This document shows positions 17,002 to 25,888 of a DNA stretch of 64,000 nucleotides, in pieces. The notes under the pieces are model-generated. The model searched no databases. It saw nothing but the letters and a program-made list of their open reading frames with translations, and was not told the origin of the DNA. How positions within the stretch are numbered: the stretch's first letter is position 1; each line of letters starts with the position of its first letter. The stretch comes from Pseudomonas sp. G2-4 (GTDB taxonomy: Bacteria; Pseudomonadota; Gammaproteobacteria; Pseudomonadales; Pseudomonadaceae). A program made the position numbers and the translations under genes. The stretch spans positions 2,976,001 to 3,040,000 of the forward strand of contig NZ_CP125957.1 of NCBI RefSeq assembly GCF_030064125.1. Reading direction: 5' to 3'.

Positions 17002-17940
17002 TCAGCTCAACTGTTGCCGGTAAGGCAGGTCTGGCCCGGTCTTCGAGCAAGTCAGGGCCGCAGCGCGTATGGCGAAGTCAAGCATGGCGCTGATCTGATC
17101 GCGGGTCAGGGTTTTCAGCCCTTCAATCGAATCCAGTTGCTGTTCAGTGAGCCAGGTAATCAACGCGGCCTGGAAGGTGTCGCCTGCGCCCACGGTGTCG
17201 GCGATCTTCACCGGGCAGGCGGGCATCGACCATGAGCCGTGTTGGCGACTGAACACCGTCGCGCCCTGGCCGCCGCGCGTCAGGAATACCAGCTGGCAAC
17301 GATGCTGCAACCAGTCATCGATCACCGCTTGAGGTTCAAGCTCGGGGTAGAGCAGGCCCAGATCTTCGTCGCTGACCTTGATCAGGTCGGCATATGGCAC
17401 CAGCGTTGCGATCCGCGAGCGCCACAGGTCGATATCCGGCTGTGGATTGAGGCGTACGTTCGGGTCCAAGGTGATCAGGCGCTTGCCGCTTTCGCGCTGC
17501 GCCAAGGCAAGCAGGGTGTCGGCAATCGGCTGCACCACCAGGCAGAACGAGCCGAAATGCAAACCGCGCACCTCGGGGCCCAGCGTCGGCAGATGCGCGG
17601 GGCTCAACTGCCGGTCCGCGCAGCCTTCGCCGCGAAAGCTGTAATGGGGTGACCCGTTGGCGCCGACGGCAACCATCGCCAGGGTCGTCGGTGCGTCGAA
17701 ATCCACCAGGTATTGCGCGCTGACGCCTTCGTTGAGCAGCACCTGCTGCAAGCGGCGGCCAAGGTAGTCGGTGGACAGCCCGGCAAACAGCGCCGACTCA
17801 ACGCCCAGGCGCCGCAAGCCAACCGCCACGTTGAACGGCGAGCCGCCGGCAATGGCCTTGAAGTTCACTTGCGAGGCGGGGCCACCCGCTTCGTTTTCAC
17901 TGAAAAAATCAAACAGCGCTTCACCACACACCAGATACAT
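17002..17940 (-). CDS. mtlZ: fructokinase of the mannitol operon
   Basis: PfkB/ribokinase family, 312 residues. Signatures are AGGSPFNVAVGLRRLGVESALFAGLSTDYLGRRL (PfkB motif 1, about 32-65) and DTVGAGDTFQAALI (motif 2, about 248-261, with the catalytic Asp in GAGD). It phosphorylates the fructose made by MtlD, so that mannitol or arabitol carbon can enter central metabolism. It is the last gene of the minus-strand operon, 12 bp after the xylulokinase stop, which agrees with the P. fluorescens mtlEFGKDYZ order. Cytoplasmic. Normal length. Confidence 0.93.
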   Translation of the reverse strand: MYLVCGEALFDFFSENEAGGPASQVNFKAIAGGSPFNVAVGLRRLGVESALFAGLSTDYLGRRLQQVLLNEGVSAQYLVDFDAPTTLAMVAVGANGSPHYSFRGEGCADRQLSPAHLPTLGPEVRGLHFGSFCLVVQPIADTLLALAQRESGKRLITLDPNVRLNPQPDIDLWRSRIATLVPYADLIKVSDEDLGLLYPELEPQAVIDDWLQHRCQLVFLTRGGQGATVFSRQHGSWSMPACPVKIADTVGAGDTFQAALITWLTEQQLDSIEGLKTLTRDQISAMLDFAIRAAALTCSKTGPDLPYRQQLS

Positions 17941-17952
17941 AGTTGAACGCTC

Positions 17953-19440
17953 TCAAAGGGTTGCGACGTGTTGTCGATAAAGTTCATAAGCTTGTTGGGA
18001 CGCCGCCACGTGCTCGGTGATGGGCCGGGTTTCACTGCCCAGGTCGAGCTTGACGCAGCGCTTGCACAATTCGGCCAGGTTTTCCTGCGCCCCTGAATGG
18101 CACCACGCCGCCTGAATGGCCGCGCCCAGGGCGGCAGCTTCGCTCTGCTCGGTGCATATGACCGTGGTATTCATGATGTCGGCGACGATCTGCCGCCACA
18201 CCGGGCTCTTCGAGCCGCCGCCGATCAGGCGGATGCTCTGGGCCTGGAGCCCGTTGGCGCGCAACAGGTCCAGGCCGTAGCGCAAACCGAAGGTCGTGCC
18301 TTCGACCACGGCCCGGCACAGGTTGGCCCGGGTCAGGTTGGTGGCCGTCAGGCCGAGCAGGCTGCCGGTGGCTTGGGGCAGGGCGGGGACGCGCTCACCG
18401 TTGAGGAACGGCAGCATGCACACGCCCTCGGCGCCAATCGGCGCCTGGGCCACCAAAGCGTTGAAGGCTTCGATGTCCAGGTCCAGCAACTCGCGTATCG
18501 CCCCGGTGGCATTGGTCAGGTTCATGGTGCAGATCAGCGGCAGCCAGCCACCGCTGGAGGAGCAGAACGTCGCCACCGACGCTTGCGGGCTGACTGCAGG
18601 TTCGGCGGCATAAGCGTATACGGTGCCGGAGGAGCCGAGGCTCATGGTGATCACGCCGGGCTGGATATTGCCGGTGCCGATGGCGCCCATCATGTTGTCA
18701 CCGCCACCGCTTGCCACCACTGCATTCGGGTTGATGCCCAGGTGCGCGGCGATGGCCGGCAGGATCCGACCGACCGGTTGGTGAGCGTCGATCAGTTCCG
18801 GCAACGCCGATTGCAAGCGGCCGCTAGGGTCGATGTGTTGCAGCAACGGCACGTCCCATTGACGGGTACGCACATTGAAGTAGCCAGTACCAGAGGCGTC
18901 GCCGTATTCGCTGCAACGGCGGCCGGTGAGCCAATGATTGAGGAAGTCGTGGGGCAGCAGGATGCTGGCGATGCGGGCGAAAAGCGCTGGATGCTGCTCG
19001 CGGGTCCACAGCAGCTTGGACACGGTGTATCCGGGAGCAATGACCACACCCAGGCGTTCCAGGGAGCCCCTTTCGCCGCCCAAGTGCGCCAGCAGTCGAT
19101 CGTTTTCCGGAGCGGTTTCGGTGTCGCACCACAGCTTGGCCGGGCGCAGGACCTGGCCCTGGTCATCGAGCAACACCAGGCCGTGCTGCTGGCCGGAGAC
19201 ACCGACGCCGAGGATGGCCTGGCCATCGACCCCGGCGGCGGCCAGCGCCTGATGTGTGGCCTGGGTGAACGCGTCAAGCCATTGCTGGGTGTCTTGTTCG
19301 CGGCATCCGTTAGGGCCGCTGATCATGTCGTGTGCAGCGGCCCCCAGGCCCAGCACCTGGCCGCTGGCGGCGTCGAGGATCAGGGCCTTGGTGCCTTGGG
19401 TGCCGCAGTCGATGCCTAGGAACAGCTGTTGGTTTGCCAT
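17953..19440 (-). CDS. mtlY: D-xylulose kinase of the polyol operon
   Basis: FGGY carbohydrate kinase, 495 residues. It begins MANQQLFLGIDCGTQGTKALILD (phosphate-binding loop) and contains GVSGQQHGLVLLD, LWCDTETAPEN, the catalytic-Asp region GGGDNMMGAIGTGN (about 235-248) and RLIGGGSKSPVWRQIVADI near the C-terminus. XylB homologues phosphorylate D-xylulose, the product of D-arabitol oxidation by MtlD. It lies between mtlD and mtlZ in one transcription unit, although a REP doublet fills the 216 bp upstream and could change its expression relative to mtlD. The gene is also called xylB. Confidence 0.93.
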   Translation of the reverse strand: MANQQLFLGIDCGTQGTKALILDAASGQVLGLGAAAHDMISGPNGCREQDTQQWLDAFTQATHQALAAAGVDGQAILGVGVSGQQHGLVLLDDQGQVLRPAKLWCDTETAPENDRLLAHLGGERGSLERLGVVIAPGYTVSKLLWTREQHPALFARIASILLPHDFLNHWLTGRRCSEYGDASGTGYFNVRTRQWDVPLLQHIDPSGRLQSALPELIDAHQPVGRILPAIAAHLGINPNAVVASGGGDNMMGAIGTGNIQPGVITMSLGSSGTVYAYAAEPAVSPQASVATFCSSSGGWLPLICTMNLTNATGAIRELLDLDIEAFNALVAQAPIGAEGVCMLPFLNGERVPALPQATGSLLGLTATNLTRANLCRAVVEGTTFGLRYGLDLLRANGLQAQSIRLIGGGSKSPVWRQIVADIMNTTVICTEQSEAAALGAAIQAAWCHSGAQENLAELCKRCVKLDLGSETRPITEHVAASQQAYELYRQHVATL

Positions 19441-19503
19441 AAAAATCCTTGGTCGTCAGATCAATACCCGCAGGAAATAGCCGCTCGGTCAGCAAACACA
19501 TTA

Positions 19504-19637
19504 CCTGTGGCGAGGGAGCTTGCTCCCGCTGGGCTGCGTAGCAGCCCCAAAACCTGCCACTCGGTCTATCAGGTTCACCGCGTCGGCTGTCTTGGGGCCG
19601 CTACGCAGCCCAGCGGGAGCAAGCTCCCTCGCCACAA
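19504..19637. repeat. REPIN (GAGGGAGCTTGCTCCCGCTGG family)
   Basis: Two inverted REP units, CCTGTGGCGAGGGAGCTTGC... at 19504 and ...GCAAGCTCCCTCGCCACA ending near 19637, with complementary GGGCTGCGTAGCAGCCCC/GGGGCCGCTACGCAGCCC flanks. Located inside the mtl operon between mtlD and mtlY. Confidence 0.88.
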
Positions 19638-19656
19638 AAGCGACCGCATCCTAGCC

Positions 19657-21138
19657 TTAGTCTGCGTCAGCCAACACCCGCTCAAGCGTCCGCGTAACGC
19701 CATGCTCGCGCAAGCTGTTGCAGCACCATTCGAATGCTGCCACGAACTCCGGTGAATGGGGGATTGCGGTACCAAAAATCTCTTCCACTTCCAGCATCCG
19801 CTGGGTCACCAATGCATCGTCAGCCACCAGCGCCTGGCAGAACGCCGCCCGTGGGTCCGGAATCGAATACGTCACGCCATTCTCGTCCACGCCCTTCAGG
19901 TACACGGCCCAGGCGGCCACCACCAGCGCCGCGCGGCGGGTTTCAGCGCCGTCGGCAATCAGTCGGTTGATGGTCGGCACGGTGAATTTCGGAAACTTCG
20001 ACGAGCCGTCCGAACACACCCGTTCCAACTGGTCGGCAATCGCCTGGTTGGAAAAACGCTCCACCAGGGTGTCCTTGTAGTCGGCCAGGTCGATACCCGG
20101 CACCGGCGCCAGTTGCGGCGTCACGTCCAGGTCCATGTAGGCCCTTATGTAACGCACGAACAGCGGGTCATTCATGGTCTCGTGGACGAAGCGATAGCCC
20201 TTGAGAAACCCCAGGTAGGTCAGCGCCAGGTGACTGCCGTTGAGTAGCTTGATTTTCATCTCTTCATAGGGCGAAACGTCATCGGTGAATTGCACCCCAA
20301 CCTTTTCCCAGGCCGGGCGACCGTTGACGAATTTGTCTTCCAGCACCCATTGCACGAAGGGTTCGCAGACCACCGGCCAGGCATCGTCGATGCCATGTTC
20401 GTCATGCAGTTGCAGGCGATGGGCGACGCTGGTCATGGGCGTGATGCGATCGACCATGGCGTTGGGGAAGCTCACGTTATGTTCGATCCACTGGCCCAGC
20501 TCGGCATCGCGCAATGCGGCGAAGGCCAGCAACGCCTTGCGGGTCACGGCGCCGTTGTGGGGCAGGTTATCGCAGGACATCAGGGTGAACGCTGGGGTCC
20601 CGGCGGCCCGACGTCTGGTCAGGGCGGCGCAAAGGAAACCGAACACGGTCTTCGGTTCGTTCGGATGGGCCAGGTCATGCTGGATCTGCGGCAGGTGGGC
20701 CATGAACTCGCCGTTGCTGTCGTCGATGCAATAGCCGCCCTCGGTGATGGTCAGCGAGACGATGCGGATCTGCGGGTCGGACAGTTTGTCGATCAGCGCC
20801 TGGGCGCCGTCTTCGGCCAGCAGCATGTCGGCGATGGCACCGACCACCCGGACTTCGGTGTCGTCGGTGTCGCCCAATTCATACAGGGTGAAGAGGTAGT
20901 CCTGGCCGGCCAGGTCATCCCGGGCGCGACGGTCTTCGGCCCGCAAGCCGACGCCGCAGATGGCCCAGTCCAGATCGGCGCCGGTGTTCATCAGCGCATC
21001 GGTGTAGTACGCCTGGTGAGCGCGGTGGAAACCGCCGACACCGATGTGGGCGATGCCCTGGCGAGTCTCGCTCAAGGAGTAGGCGGGCAGGGCGACCTCG
21101 GGGCTGAGGTTGTGCAGGTTCTGTCGATTGAGTTTCAT
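19657..21138 (-). CDS. mtlD: mannitol 2-dehydrogenase (polyol dehydrogenase)
   Basis: 493 residues from ATG 21138, the same length as the characterised P. fluorescens enzyme. NAD-dependent oxidation of D-mannitol to D-fructose, also D-arabitol and D-sorbitol, in the cytoplasm. Signatures are the dinucleotide region GIAHIGVGGFHRAHQAYY (about 29-46), VVSLTITEGGYCID-like segment, TVMSCDNLPHNG-type motif (here LMSCDNLPHNGAV, about 188-200), and the catalytic lysine in KIKLLNGSHLALTYLGFLKG (about 295). The open frame extends five codons to a TTG, but the ATG gives the family N-terminus MKLNRQNL. It follows mtlK by 15 bp. Confidence 0.96.
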   Translation of the reverse strand: MKLNRQNLHNLSPEVALPAYSLSETRQGIAHIGVGGFHRAHQAYYTDALMNTGADLDWAICGVGLRAEDRRARDDLAGQDYLFTLYELGDTDDTEVRVVGAIADMLLAEDGAQALIDKLSDPQIRIVSLTITEGGYCIDDSNGEFMAHLPQIQHDLAHPNEPKTVFGFLCAALTRRRAAGTPAFTLMSCDNLPHNGAVTRKALLAFAALRDAELGQWIEHNVSFPNAMVDRITPMTSVAHRLQLHDEHGIDDAWPVVCEPFVQWVLEDKFVNGRPAWEKVGVQFTDDVSPYEEMKIKLLNGSHLALTYLGFLKGYRFVHETMNDPLFVRYIRAYMDLDVTPQLAPVPGIDLADYKDTLVERFSNQAIADQLERVCSDGSSKFPKFTVPTINRLIADGAETRRAALVVAAWAVYLKGVDENGVTYSIPDPRAAFCQALVADDALVTQRMLEVEEIFGTAIPHSPEFVAAFEWCCNSLREHGVTRTLERVLADAD

Positions 21139-21153
21139 CACAAGTCTCGGCAA

Positions 21154-22257
21154 TCAGGCGGCGGCGCGCAGCGCACGGGTGACCGCCACGCCCTCGGCAT
21201 CGAATAGGTGGCAGTGTTCGGCGTCCAGGTGCAGGCTCAATTGCTCGCCGAAACGGCTGGCAAGATCGCCGCGAACGCGCATGGTCAGCGCTTCGCCGGA
21301 CGCGGTCACGACGTGGCAAAAGGTGTCGCTGCCCAGTCGTTCGCTTACATCGGCGGTGACTTGCAGCGTGCAATCGCCCGGTTGTGCCAGGTTCAAGTGC
21401 TCCGGACGAATCCCCAGGGTGACCGCGCCGCCAACGCTCAGGCTGGCGCCGCTCAATGGCAGGCTGATACGGGTGCCGGCATCCAGCAGGACTTCACAAC
21501 CCTGGCCCTCAAGCCGCGTGACCTTGCCTTTGAGAAAGCCCATTTTTGGCGTGCCGAGGAACCCGGCGACAAACAGGTTGGCCGGTTGGTGATACAGCTC
21601 AAGTGGCGAGCCGACCTGCTCGACGCGTCCGGCATTGAGCACCACGACCTTGTCGGCCAGGGTCATGGCTTCGACCTGATCGTGGGTCACGTAGATCATG
21701 GTCGCTTGCAGTTCCTTGTGCAGCCGGGCCAGTTCCAGGCGCATCTGCACGCGCAGTGCGGCGTCGAGGTTGGACAAGGGTTCGTCGAACAGGAAGATCT
21801 TAGGGTTGCGCACGATGGCCCGGCCAATTGCCACGCGCTGGCGCTGGCCGCCGGACAGTTGCTTGGGCTTGCGCTCAAGCATCGGCCCCAGCTCCAGGAT
21901 GCGCGCGGCTTCGTTGACCTTCTTTTCCACCTCGGCCTTGGGCACCCCGGCCAGGTCCAGGGCGAAGGACATATTCTTGCGCACACTCATGTGCGGGTAC
22001 AGGGCGTAGGTCTGGAACACCATCGCCAGGTCGCGCTTGGCTGGGCTGACTTCAGTGATGTCCCGGCCGTCCAGTTCGATGGTGCCGTCGCTGACCTCTT
22101 CAAGGCCGGCGATCAGCCGCAGCAGTGTGGATTTGCCACAGCCCGACGGGCCGACAAACACCACGAACTCGCGGTCGTTCACCTCAAGGTCGATGCCCTT
22201 GATGATGGAGAAGCCTTCGAAACCTTTTTGCAAATTCTTGATTTTCAGGTTGGCCAT
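21154..22257 (-). CDS. mtlK: polyol ABC transporter ATP-binding protein
   Basis: 367 residues of the MalK/UgpC type. Walker [10 protein letters not shown] (about 37-45), Q-loop [13 protein letters not shown], signature [15 protein letters not shown], Walker [18 protein letters not shown]-loop YVTHD. A C-terminal OB-fold regulatory domain (about 240-367) carries the LGIRPEHL motif. It energises MtlFG uptake of mannitol, sorbitol and arabitol at the inner membrane. Start ATG 22257; 39 bp separate it from mtlG. Confidence 0.95.
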   Translation of the reverse strand: MANLKIKNLQKGFEGFSIIKGIDLEVNDREFVVFVGPSGCGKSTLLRLIAGLEEVSDGTIELDGRDITEVSPAKRDLAMVFQTYALYPHMSVRKNMSFALDLAGVPKAEVEKKVNEAARILELGPMLERKPKQLSGGQRQRVAIGRAIVRNPKIFLFDEPLSNLDAALRVQMRLELARLHKELQATMIYVTHDQVEAMTLADKVVVLNAGRVEQVGSPLELYHQPANLFVAGFLGTPKMGFLKGKVTRLEGQGCEVLLDAGTRISLPLSGASLSVGGAVTLGIRPEHLNLAQPGDCTLQVTADVSERLGSDTFCHVVTASGEALTMRVRGDLASRFGEQLSLHLDAEHCHLFDAEGVAVTRALRAAA

Positions 22258-22296
22258 GATGATGGGCCTCCACTTCTGATGATTGTGTAGGGCGCG

Positions 22297-23127
22297 TTAT
22301 TTCACGGCGCCGAAGGACAAACCGCGCACCAGCTGCTTCTGGCTGATCCAGCCAAAAATCAGGATCGGCGCGCAGGCCAGGGTCGAGACGGCGGACAACT
22401 TGGCCCAGAACAAACCTTCGGGGCTGGAGTAGGACGCGATCAGTGCCGTCAATGGTGCGGCTTTGGAGGAGGTGAGGTTCAGTGACCAGAAGGCCTCGTT
22501 CCAGCACAGGATCAGCGACAACAGTACGGTGGAGGCCAGGCCACCCTTGGCGATTGGCAGCAGGACGCGAACCATCTCCTGCCACAGCGTGGCGCCATCC
22601 AGACGCGCGGCTTCGAGGATGTCGCGGGGAATGTCCTTGAAGTAGGTGTAAATCATCCAGACCACGATTGGCAGGTTGATCAAGGTGTAGATGATGATCA
22701 GCGCAGTCCGTGTATCCAGCAGGCCAAAGCTCTTGGCCAGCAGGTAGATCGGCATCAGCACGCCCACCGGCGGCAACATCTTGGTGGAGAGCATCCACAG
22801 CAATGTGCCTTTGGTGCGCTGGGTTTCATAGAACGCCATGGAGTAGGCTGCCGGTACTGCAATCAGCAGGCAAAGGGCGGTGGCGCTGAAGGAAATCACC
22901 ACGGAGTTCCAGGCGAAGCTGAAGTAGTTGCTGCGCTCGTTGATGTGCAGGTAGTTCTCCAGCGTCGGCGTGAAGATGAACTGCGGCGGTGTGGCGAACG
23001 CGTCGATTTCGGTCTTGAAGCTGGTCAGCACCATCCAGAAGATCGGGAAGAAAATCAGGATCGCAATGGCCCAGGCCAGTGTGCCTAGCAGCAAGCTTTG
23101 CAGCCGACGGGATTGTTGAAGTGTCAT
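22297..23127 (-). CDS. mtlG: polyol ABC transporter permease (second)
   Basis: 276 residues from ATG 23127, which has TGAGG upstream; an in-frame extension of 13 codons would overlap mtlF and is less likely. Six predicted membrane segments and the MalG-type EAA loop LEAARLDGATLWQEMVRVLLPIAKGG (about 180-205), which contacts the MtlK ATPase. Forms the channel with MtlF in the inner membrane. It begins 10 bp after the mtlF stop. Confidence 0.94.
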   Translation of the reverse strand: MTLQQSRRLQSLLLGTLAWAIAILIFFPIFWMVLTSFKTEIDAFATPPQFIFTPTLENYLHINERSNYFSFAWNSVVISFSATALCLLIAVPAAYSMAFYETQRTKGTLLWMLSTKMLPPVGVLMPIYLLAKSFGLLDTRTALIIIYTLINLPIVVWMIYTYFKDIPRDILEAARLDGATLWQEMVRVLLPIAKGGLASTVLLSLILCWNEAFWSLNLTSSKAAPLTALIASYSSPEGLFWAKLSAVSTLACAPILIFGWISQKQLVRGLSFGAVK

Positions 23128-23137
23128 GGCGGCGGCC

Positions 23138-24073
23138 TCAGTTCTTGTCAGTGAGGTTTTTGCCAATCATCCGGACCAGGATGATGGCGGCGATATTGGC
23201 GATGACCACGGCAATCAGGCCACCGGCCGAAGCCATGCCGACGTCGAACTGCACCAGTGCCTGGTTGTAGATCAGATAGGCCAGGTTGGTGGAGGCGTAG
23301 CCAGGGCCACCGTTGGTGGTGGTGAAAATCTCGGCGAACACCGACAGCAGGAAAATCGTCTCGATCATCACCACCACGGCAATCGGCCGGGCCAGATGCG
23401 GCAGGGTCAGGTGCCAGAAAATCGCGATGGGGCCGGCACCGTCCAGACGTGCAGCTTCTTTCTGTTCCTGGTCGAGGGACTGCATGGCGGTCATCAGGAT
23501 CAGGATCGCAAAGGGCAACCATTGCCAACTCACGATGATGATGATCGACAGCAACGGGTAGTGGGCCAGCCAATCCACCGGTTGTGCGCCGAACAGTTTC
23601 CAGACTGAGGCGAGGATCCCCGAGACCGGGTGGAAAATCAGGTTTTTCCAGATCAGCGCGCCCACGGTGGGCATGATGAAAAAGGGCGAAATCAGCAGGA
23701 CCCGTACGACGCCGCGGCCAAAAAACTCACTGGCCTCCAGCAGGGCGCTGATCAACACCCCGAGCACGATACTGATCAGCAACACGCTGCCCACCAGCAG
23801 CAGGGTGTTGCTGGCGCCGGGCATGAAGCCCGAATCGGTCAGGAAGTAAGTGAAGTTTTCCAGCCCCACGAATTCGTTTTCGCCGGGGTAGAGCAGGTTG
23901 TAGCGGATCATCGAGAAATAGACGGTCATGCCCAGGGGCACGATCATCCATAGCAGCAATAAGGCGACCGAAGGGCTGACCAGGAACCAGCCGGGGTTCG
24001 CCAGACGGGCCTTGCGGGCCGGTGGGGCAATCTCGACGGGGGCTTTGGCGGTTGTTGTCGTTGAACTATTCAT
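23138..24073 (-). CDS. mtlF: polyol ABC transporter permease (first)
   Basis: 311 residues, MalF/UgpA type, with a short Thr/Ala/Pro cytoplasmic leader and six predicted membrane segments. The EAA loop reads QKEAARLDGAGPIAIFWHLTLPHLARP (about 205-231). Partner of MtlG in the inner membrane for mannitol/arabitol/sorbitol import. A REPIN fills the gap to mtlE upstream, which may uncouple the abundance of the binding protein from that of the membrane components. Confidence 0.94.
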   Translation of the reverse strand: MNSSTTTTAKAPVEIAPPARKARLANPGWFLVSPSVALLLLWMIVPLGMTVYFSMIRYNLLYPGENEFVGLENFTYFLTDSGFMPGASNTLLLVGSVLLISIVLGVLISALLEASEFFGRGVVRVLLISPFFIMPTVGALIWKNLIFHPVSGILASVWKLFGAQPVDWLAHYPLLSIIIIVSWQWLPFAILILMTAMQSLDQEQKEAARLDGAGPIAIFWHLTLPHLARPIAVVVMIETIFLLSVFAEIFTTTNGGPGYASTNLAYLIYNQALVQFDVGMASAGGLIAVVIANIAAIILVRMIGKNLTDKN

Positions 24074-24109
24074 GGCATTGAACCGATTATTGCGGGCCTA
24101 TGAAGATCC

Positions 24110-24203
24110 ACTGTGGGAGCGAGCTTGCTCGCGATAGCGTCGTGTCAGTCGCTCGTAATATTGGCTGGAGGGCCCTCATCGCGAGCAAGCTCGCTCCCAC
24201 AGG
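24110..24203. repeat. REPIN (GAGCGAGCTTGCTCGCGA family) between mtlE and mtlF
   Basis: CTGTGGGAGCGAGCTTGCTC at 24111 and GCGAGCAAGCTCGCTCCCAC ending near 24203 are inverted REP units. On the mtl mRNA they can form a stable hairpin directly after the mtlE stop. Confidence 0.9.
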
Positions 24204-24231
24204 AATAGGGAGCGGGCCTCAAATGAGCTGA

Positions 24232-25542
24232 CTACTTGGGATACCCGGCGCGTTTCATCTCGCGTTCGGTGGTGGACTGCGCAGCGGTCAACGCCTGGTC
24301 CACGGTCTGCTGGCCGGTCAGCGCACCGGCAAAGAATTTACCCACCTGGGTGCCGATGGCCTGGAACTCGGGAATAGTCACCAGCTGGATGCCGACATAG
24401 GGCACAGGCTTGAGGGTTGGCGCTTTCGGGTCGGCGACTTTCAACGACTCCAGGGTCACCTTGGCAAACGGAGCGGCTTTCATGTAGTCGTCGCTGTAGG
24501 TCGAGGTGCGTGTGCCTGGCGGTACGTTGGCGATGCCGTCGGTCTTGGCAACCAATTGACCGTACTCCTTGGAAGTGGCCCAAGTGGTAAAGACCGTGGC
24601 GGCTTCCTTGGCTTTGGAACTGGCCGGGATGGCCAGCGACCAGGAGTACATCCACGAGGTACCTTTGTCGGTTTTTTCGTGGGGGGCGAAGGTGAATCCA
24701 ACGTGATCGGCCACCTTGCTCTGGGTCTTGTCGGTCACGAACGAACCGGCGACGCTGGCATCGACCCAGATCGCGCATTTGCCGCTGTTGAACAGGGCCA
24801 GGTTTTCATTGAAACCGTTGCTGGAAGCCCCCGGTGGGCCGGATTTCTTCATGTTGTCGACGTAGAAGTTCAGTGCGTCTTTCCACTCGGGCCCATTGAA
24901 TTGCGGCTGCCACTTCTCATCGAACCAGCGTGCGCCATAACCGTTGGCCAGGGTGGTAATCAGCGCCATGTTCTCGCCCCAACCGGCTTTGCCCCGCAGG
25001 CACAGGCCATATTGCTCCTTGGTCTTGTCGGTGAGTTTTTCCGCAAACTCACCGATCTGGGTCCAAGTCGGGTGTTCGGGCATGGTCAGCCCGGCATCCT
25101 TGAACAGGTCGGTGCGGTAATAGGTGATCGAGCTTTCGGCATAGAACGGCAGCGCGTAGAGCGAGCCCTTGACCGACAGGCCTTCGCGTACCGATGGGAA
25201 TATATCGTCGAGGGCATAACTGGCCGGCAGATCCTTCATCGGTTCCAGCCAGCCTTTGGCACCCCAGAGTGCGGCTTCGTACATGCCAATGGTCAGTACG
25301 TCGAACTGCCCGCCCTGGGTGGCGATGTCAGTGGTCAGGCGTTGACGCAGTACGTTTTCTTCGAGCACCACCCAGTTCAGCTTGATGTCCGGGTGCTCGG
25401 CCTCGAAGGTTTTCGAGAGCTTTTGCATGCGGATCATGTCGCTGTTGTTGACGGTGGCAATGGTGAGGGTTTGTGCGCCGAAACTGACGCTGCTGAGGGT
25501 CATGCAGGTGGAGACAAGCAGAGCTTTTACCGAAGGTTTCAT
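24232..25542 (-). CDS. mtlE: periplasmic polyol-binding protein
   Basis: 436 residues. Sec signal peptide MKPSVKALLVSTCMTLSSVSFG with cleavage before AQTLTIATVNN. The mature protein is a family 1 extracellular solute-binding protein (MalE-like), with the SBP stretch KLSKTFEAEHPDIKLNWVVLEENVLRQRLTTDIATQGGQFDVLTIG. It captures mannitol, sorbitol and arabitol for MtlFGK. First gene of the operon. Its leader holds a sigma-70-like promoter and a Crc/Hfq-type motif (separate entries). GGAG lies at a normal distance from the ATG. Confidence 0.94.
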   Translation of the reverse strand: MKPSVKALLVSTCMTLSSVSFGAQTLTIATVNNSDMIRMQKLSKTFEAEHPDIKLNWVVLEENVLRQRLTTDIATQGGQFDVLTIGMYEAALWGAKGWLEPMKDLPASYALDDIFPSVREGLSVKGSLYALPFYAESSITYYRTDLFKDAGLTMPEHPTWTQIGEFAEKLTDKTKEQYGLCLRGKAGWGENMALITTLANGYGARWFDEKWQPQFNGPEWKDALNFYVDNMKKSGPPGASSNGFNENLALFNSGKCAIWVDASVAGSFVTDKTQSKVADHVGFTFAPHEKTDKGTSWMYSWSLAIPASSKAKEAATVFTTWATSKEYGQLVAKTDGIANVPPGTRTSTYSDDYMKAAPFAKVTLESLKVADPKAPTLKPVPYVGIQLVTIPEFQAIGTQVGKFFAGALTGQQTVDQALTAAQSTTEREMKRAGYPK

Positions 25543-25562
25543 CGCGCACTCCTTTTCCGCGC

Positions 25563-25606
25563 CCGGAAGGCTGCAGAAGGACAGTTATTGTTTTTGTGTC
25601 TTCCGG
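25563..25606 (-). promoter_or_regulatory. Crc/Hfq-type CA motif in a hairpin loop, mtlE leader
   Basis: On the mtlE mRNA, AACAATAAC (plus positions 25584-25592) fits the AAYAAYAA catabolite-activity motif. It lies in the loop of a possible 7-bp stem CCGGAAG/CTTCCGG (25563-25569 with 25600-25606), about 42-50 nt before the ATG, so further from the ribosome site than most known targets. Confidence 0.4.
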
Positions 25607-25628
25607 ATGAAGGGAAGAATGTGCGCTG

Positions 25629-25657
25629 ATTACAGCCCTCTATGGACGGCGTGACAA
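25629..25657 (-). promoter_or_regulatory. predicted mtlE promoter
   Basis: Minus strand TTGTCA (25657-25652), 17-bp spacer, TGTAAT (25634-25629). Predicted start near 25622, giving a leader of about 80 nt. MtlR presumably binds upstream; its site was not identified. The rest of the 25543-25888 gap is the REPIN below. Confidence 0.5.
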
Positions 25658-25733
25658 ATCATCCGTCGCACTTATGCTGATACTATTTTGCACTGGAGGG
25701 ATTAATGCCTACCACTTCAGGCCGAATAAAGGA

Positions 25734-25865
25734 CCTGTGGCGAGGGAGCTTGCTCCCGCTGGGGCGCGCAGCGGCCCTCAACAATCGCCCTGACAACTCA
25801 GTGTGACAGACCGATCCAGGGGGGCTGCTTCGCAGCCCAGCGGGAGCAAGCTCCCTCGCCACAGG
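25734..25865. repeat. REPIN (GAGGGAGCTTGCTCCCGCTGG family)
   Basis: CCTGTGGCGAGGGAGCTTGC at 25734 and GCAAGCTCCCTCGCCACAGG ending at about 25865, inverted. Placed between the mtlR stop and the mtlE promoter, so it may end mtlR transcripts. Confidence 0.9.
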
Positions 25866-25888
25866 GCTCTCTGCCAGGGCGATAAGTG

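Noticed and set aside
18097-19419. 440-codon plus-strand frame opposite the xylulokinase
   Set aside because: Antisense shadow with Gly/His/Gln-rich composition and no motif.
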